Below, in pieces: positions 61,001-64,000 of a DNA stretch of 64,000 nt; the first letter of the stretch is position 1; the number at the start of each line of letters is the position of its first letter. Origin of the DNA: Syngnathus acus. Taxonomy: Eukaryota > Chordata > Actinopteri > Syngnathiformes > Syngnathidae. The notes below the pieces were generated by a model that was not told the DNA's origin, did no database searches, and saw only the letters and a program-made list of their open reading frames with translations. The stretch spans positions 9,878,491-9,942,490 of the forward strand of contig NC_051092.1 of the NCBI RefSeq assembly GCF_901709675.1, in the 5' to 3' direction. Made by a program: the position numbers and the translations under genes.

Positions 61001-64000
61001 TCTGAGCAACAACTCGTGTCACAAAAAACTAACCCTCCTAAGTCAAAATACAAATGTATTGTTATATATTTTTATTCACATCACTTGCGTCCTGTACTGA
61101 CGAGCAAATGTAACAAAACAGAAAACTTTATTGCTTTGTATGTCAAGGTTATAGAGCCACCACCAAAGTTTGTATTTCGGGTCATGTCCGATCCAGTTGT
61201 GTACACAGCCATATCTGTCATCAACGCCTTACAAAGGTCAGGACGCCACTTCCTGTATGTGTCGCCTCACTGGATGACACAAGACAATAAATATCAAGTA
61301 CACACAGGTGAATTTGCTTTCTAAGAATTCAACATAATATTTTGCTATCATACTCTGCTTAAATTCCTTCATCCTCTCCCAATGTGCAGTGCTTCAGTTT
61401 GTTCCAGGTCACATTGATGTACGATTTTGCGACTTCAGTGAGCGCATTGAGCAAGGTTTGACCATGGCCTTTGCAGAAGTGTGTCAGCGCTCCAAGGCAT
61501 CAACCAATTTCACAGTGCATGTAAGTGGAGCAAAATGGTGAGCACAAGAAATACAACCTTGCACTTTGATTTAAAATAGAGTAATAATACTAGTAGTAAA
61601 AATCAAAGAAACAACACTCGTGTGGGTTTCCTTTCCTATTTGCAAGCAAAATCGGTGTTGTTCAAATCATAATCAATCAATCTTTTGAAAGAGAAGAGAA
61701 TGATTGCTGAAATTATTTCAGATTGTTGCAGCACGTATACAGAGTGACAGCCTGTTAAAAATCTACTCATAATCATTTTTTCCTAGCATAGTCTCACAAA
61801 AACCTATTTTTTTGTCAAAGCATCCTCTGGGTGCCTGAGGATCCGAACCTCAACATTCAGAGATTCTAATTCAGAAAATTCTGTCGTTTTCTATTCCTGT
61901 CTAGTACATAGCAAATATTTGTGAATTACCTATTGTTAGCTAGACCCCAAACATACTCTGTTTCTTCATGCTCCAGTTGTTGAGGATTATAGGAGATTTT
62001 TGTTAATAAAGGGTTTATTTGGTTAAGTACAGAGTTGGCTTGTGTAGAATTTTATGTAACCCAATGTTGTGGCTGCTTTAGGATTGTTTAGGAATTTGTT
62101 GCAGAACAGATTTGTTTCATGAATAACTAACCAAGAATGCCCTCGGCCAAACTGCCCAATTATATGCCCTACTTTTGGTTAACTAAAGGTTAACGCTTTC
62201 AGAGATTGACAATCTTTTCTATGAAGTAAAGCTTTTTCCTTTACAGTACATGTAGACCATGTAAAATGAACATGATTGTCAAATTGTGCTACAGATAATG
62301 AATATTACCATGGCTGTTCCTAAAAATCTGGAACTGGGGAGGTACCCAGTAGACATCACCTTCACTGTGCAGAGCCCCCAGGGTTATCGAATGGGATCAG
62401 AGGTCAGCATTGCTCTAATGAAGCTCACCAAGGTGGAATTCAGCTATTACATGGGCTTCCCTGTCTTGCAGATTGCAGAGCGTAAGTCTTACAGAGCTTA
62501 TTTTTATAATAGCATTTTTCACTGAATTGTATAGAACTCGGTTATATGACCTGTCTTTCGATGTTATGACACTCTGATGTTTTTTTCTCCCCACATCAAA
62601 AGCCTTTCATTATCCAAAGTTAAACACGAGCCAGTCCCTTCGCTCCTCCTGGGTGAGAACAGGTAAGATGCTTTCAGTTAATTGCAATCTGCCATACAGT
62701 AAATCATGTTGGGCAACTTTGGTTTGAAATGTAAATTCTGCATAGCTTCATTCAGCTTTTCTTCATTATAGTTCTCTTGGGAGTGCCGGACAGTGAAGTG
62801 GGCCAGAGGACCTTTCAAGCCAACATCGAGCGTAGGGTGGCCATGGTACTTGGGGAAGCCATGGGACTAGTCAGACGTGTCAAGAGAGCCACCGACGTTG
62901 GCAATAGCAGCGTTCAGGTGTATATACTGTCTTTTTAGATTTTAAAACTTTTATTTTGTCGGTGACCCTTATGTGTCAGAGTGAATGTCTAACATGTATT
63001 TTGAGTGTTGATTAGTTTCTTAATTTGGCAAAAAAAAATAATCTGTGATGATCTTCTGAACATTATGATGCTACTGAGTTGGCAAGAATGACCCCTTGAG
63101 CATTTGTCTGTTTGCAAATTGATGACTGAACATTAAAGAAGATTTCATCCTTGTGCCATTTCCCTAATGCAAGTCCTAACTACCTTGCTACCCAAGTGAG
63201 TACTGAGGGTTCCTTATTTGAGCTTTTTAGTGTTCATGTAAGCACTGAAAGCCTCACTGCTTTACTAATCAGGCTGGAGCTTTTGTGGGGCTGCCCTGCA
63301 CCTGCTCATCAGCCTCACATGGAGCGAGATGGGGCCTTGTCCCCATGGCAACAGCATCCCATTCAGCCCCCATTCAGAGACCACAACTGCACAAAGTGTT
63401 GTTGCTTTTCTTCCCTGTGACCCTCCTTGATGCTTCCTGCGAGCTGCAAAAATCAGATAAATTATTCATTCTTTCTCTTTCACTGTGCTTGCGTTTTGCG
63501 TTTGGCACAATGAAGAGATTTTAGAGGGCAGACAGAGATTGGTGTTTGGTAAAATATTTACCCATCAGAGGAATGAGACATGAATAACAGAAATGTCTTA
63601 AACTGGGATGTTGCCAGAGTGTTGACTATGAGTAGTAACCTAACTGTGCCAGACCTTTCTGGCTTGCTGTGTCACAAAATCAGAACGCACTTTGGGAGCA
63701 GTCGTTAAATGACAGCTCAAAAGTGTTCATGGATGCGCCGTGCTGGCCATTTCATGATAGCGAGGGTATGCCCTTGAAGGCATTCAGATTCTCAGCCTGT
63801 GTGTGGATGTCATCGTATTTCATTCATAAATATGACAACAGTAGGAATTATTGTAGAAACCAATTCATTGAGCCCGTTATTCCATTATTTAGTGGTTATC
63901 ATTCAGGGTCGAGGATCGCACGTTAGCTGATTTTTGTGTCAATTCATAGGTTGTGAGCATGAACCGGCCTGTAGGTGCAGACCATCCCTTGGAAGTTGTG
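51892..64000 (+). CDS. kiaa1549: KIAA1549-family membrane protein (spliced CDS, 3' part outside window)
   Basis: Visible exons: 51892-52024, 58311-60275, 60454-60542, 61148-61307, 61390-61520, 62295-62481, 62603-62662, 62772-62917 and 63950-64000. They join in phase to 974 codons with no stop. The order is a short N-terminus with a hydrophobic segment, a Ser/Thr/Pro-rich ectodomain (about residues 45-690), then the conserved family region ([56 protein letters not shown]). The transmembrane helix and cytoplasmic tail of the family (human KIAA1549 about 1950 aa) would lie beyond 64000. Its position next to hipk2 favours KIAA1549; some details (LPSGTK, RRVKRAT) may favour the paralogue KIAA1549L. 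Human KIAA1549 is known as the 5' partner of KIAA1549-BRAF fusions in pilocytic astrocytoma; its normal function is poorly known. Confidence 0.85.
53640..53690 (+). mobile_element. SINE family B, internal fragment
   Basis: GTTCTTGGGCAAGACACCGTG then AATTTGCTCC matches the core of the minus-strand element at 53883-54158 in the opposite orientation, only 200 bp away. Confidence 0.5.
53883..54158 (-). mobile_element. tRNA-derived SINE, family B (near full length)
   Basis: On the minus strand it begins GGGGGTGGCGTGGCTCAGTG with A box TGGCTCAGTGGTAGAG, then B box GGGTCGATCAACCC. The core is TCCTTGAGCAAGACACTGAA and the 3' end GGAAAGCGCTTTGGGCACCA followed by AGCTCTGTATAAGTGCAGTC. This is a common teleost dispersed family. 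It is not a functional tRNA: the acceptor stem does not pair and a long tail follows. Confidence 0.8.
55290..55384 (+). mobile_element. SINE-like family A, 3' fragment
   Basis: AACTGGGATAGACTCGCTAA then GAGGAGAAGATGGATCGATGGATGG matches the 3' end and ATGG tail of family A. Confidence 0.55.
56118..56226. repeat. GATG tetranucleotide repeat, about 27 units
   Basis: Uninterrupted ATGG/GATG units over 109 bp, the longest pure microsatellite in the window. Confidence 0.95.
56580..56742. repeat. Imperfect tandem duplication, 75 and 88 bp units
   Basis: Both units begin TGATATCCAAA and end AGAGCCATGAAATACAATGT, with AAGAGACAGCACAATTTAC between. The second unit carries a ~13 bp insertion that includes ATTATATCCC. 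Confidence 0.85.
58311..60275 (+). CDS. kiaa1549: KIAA1549-family exon 2: large Ser/Thr-rich ectodomain exon
   Basis: Acceptor TCTCCGTAG ends at 58310; donor ACTATAG|GTAAG at 60275/60276. A single 1965-nt open exon is typical of the giant second exon of this family. It encodes residues 45-700, rich in Ser, Thr and Pro with scattered N-glycosylation sequons (NIT, NES, NAS), i.e. a mucin-like extracellular stalk. An acidic patch around 302-340 ([11 protein letters not shown], then [10 protein letters not shown]) and [14 protein letters not shown] stand out. The end, [17 protein letters not shown], begins the conserved family region. Codons before 58311 on the same frame are intronic. Confidence 0.9.
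60454..60542 (+). CDS. kiaa1549: KIAA1549-family exon 3
   Basis: Acceptor TGTAAAG ends at 60453; donor TTACAG|GTACCT at 60542/60543. It encodes [20 protein letters not shown] then EFNKSFELQ. The equivalent human KIAA1549 segment (EYIITAIKEVLRIHFNRAVELK) has the same pattern. Confidence 0.9.
60543..61147 (+). other. kiaa1549: Intron 3 of the KIAA1549-family gene
   Basis: 605 bp of AT-rich DNA; nothing recognisable. Confidence 0.85.
61148..61307 (+). CDS. kiaa1549: KIAA1549-family exon 4
   Basis: Acceptor TATGTCAAG ends at 61147; donor CACACAG|GTGAAT at 61307/61308. It encodes [20 protein letters not shown] then [20 protein letters not shown] and [14 protein letters not shown] is a signature shared with human KIAA1549. 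The acceptor has a weak pyrimidine tract, but both flanking phases agree. Confidence 0.88.
61390..61520 (+). CDS. kiaa1549: KIAA1549-family exon 5
   Basis: Acceptor ATGTGCAG ends at 61389; donor GTGCAT|GTAAGT at 61520/61521. It encodes [20 protein letters not shown] then [15 protein letters not shown] and NFTVH. LQFVP and FC-F-RIE-GL are family hallmarks. Confidence 0.92.
61521..62294 (+). other. kiaa1549: Intron 5 of the KIAA1549-family gene
   Basis: 774 bp, AT-rich; nothing recognisable. Confidence 0.85.
62295..62481 (+). CDS. kiaa1549: KIAA1549-family exon 6
   Basis: Acceptor GCTACAG ends at 62294; donor GAGC|GTAAGT at 62481/62482. It encodes [30 protein letters not shown] and [16 protein letters not shown]. 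It parallels human ILNIT, NIIFAVKSTQGFLNGSEVS and VEFSFYLGYPVLQIAE. Confidence 0.92.
62603..62662 (+). CDS. kiaa1549: KIAA1549-family exon 7
   Basis: A 60-nt exon. Acceptor CATCAAAAG ends at 62602; donor AACAG|GTAAGA at 62662/62663. With the split codons it encodes [20 protein letters not shown], matching the human PFQYPQLN and SSWVRT blocks. Confidence 0.92.
62772..62917 (+). CDS. kiaa1549: KIAA1549-family exon 8, with basic RVKR site
   Basis: Acceptor TTCATTATAG ends at 62771; donor GTTCAG|GTGTAT at 62917/62918. It encodes [20 protein letters not shown] then [20 protein letters not shown] and TDVGNSSVQ. It corresponds to the human FQAEMERKLAQLLSEV region and the basic stretch just before it meets VQVV. 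RVKR at residues 944-947 fits the furin consensus. Confidence 0.92.
62918..63949 (+). other. kiaa1549: Intron 8 of the KIAA1549-family gene
   Basis: About 1 kb; no exon or repeat family recognised. Short open stretches lack flanking splice sites in phase. Confidence 0.8.
63950..64000 (+). CDS. kiaa1549: KIAA1549-family exon 9, cut by window end
   Basis: Acceptor TTCATAG ends at 63949. Seventeen codons are visible, [17 protein letters not shown], continuing SSVQ from exon 8 as in the family (VQVVNVSR). The exon is truncated at the window edge, not broken. Confidence 0.85.

Overview
The window is vertebrate nuclear DNA, most likely from a ray-finned (percomorph-type) fish. Coding exons are short, GC-rich and bounded by GT-AG introns in AT-rich sequence. 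Repeats are of teleost kind: two tRNA-derived SINE-like families, one ending in an ATGG tail, a small inverted-repeat element, and many CA, TA, CT and GATG microsatellites. The species cannot be fixed by eye. There is no operon, phage, CRISPR array or autonomous transposon gene.

Two protein genes lie head to tail on the + strand. Positions 4400-49845 carry hipk2, the homeodomain-interacting protein kinase 2 gene. Fourteen exons (numbered 2-15 by analogy with the human gene) join without a frame error into 1228 codons from the ATG at 4402. The first seen exon starts in the phase expected if a tiny upstream exon supplies a seven-residue N-terminus. That exon and the promoter are therefore probably outside the window, and 1-4399 is intron 1. 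The kinase domain is spread over exons 2-6; exons 7-15 encode the regulatory tail with a nuclear localisation signal and a SUMO-interaction motif. A 22.6 kb intron splits the activation segment. A 3'UTR of about 4.8 kb ends near a poly(A) signal at 49823.

After about 2 kb of intergenic DNA, with two CCAAT boxes and a GC box at 50866-50925, comes a KIAA1549-family gene (large, probably type I membrane protein). It has a short signal-sequence exon (51892-52024), a 6.3 kb intron, a large Ser/Thr-rich mucin-like exon (58311-60275) and seven further exons. The last exon runs off the end of the window. The visible coding sequence is 974 codons, open throughout.

The two genes have no known joint function: one is a nuclear kinase that acts on p53 and transcriptional corepressors, the other a poorly understood membrane glycoprotein. 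The linkage matters for genome history. HIPK2 and KIAA1549 are near neighbours on human 7q, and HIPK3 and KIAA1549L on 11p13, so the pair looks like a relic of an ancestral two-gene block. I found no new biological system. The most unusual non-coding item is a ~390 bp inverted-repeat element (3792-4183) whose left terminal repeat has been amplified into six 22-bp units while the right end keeps one.
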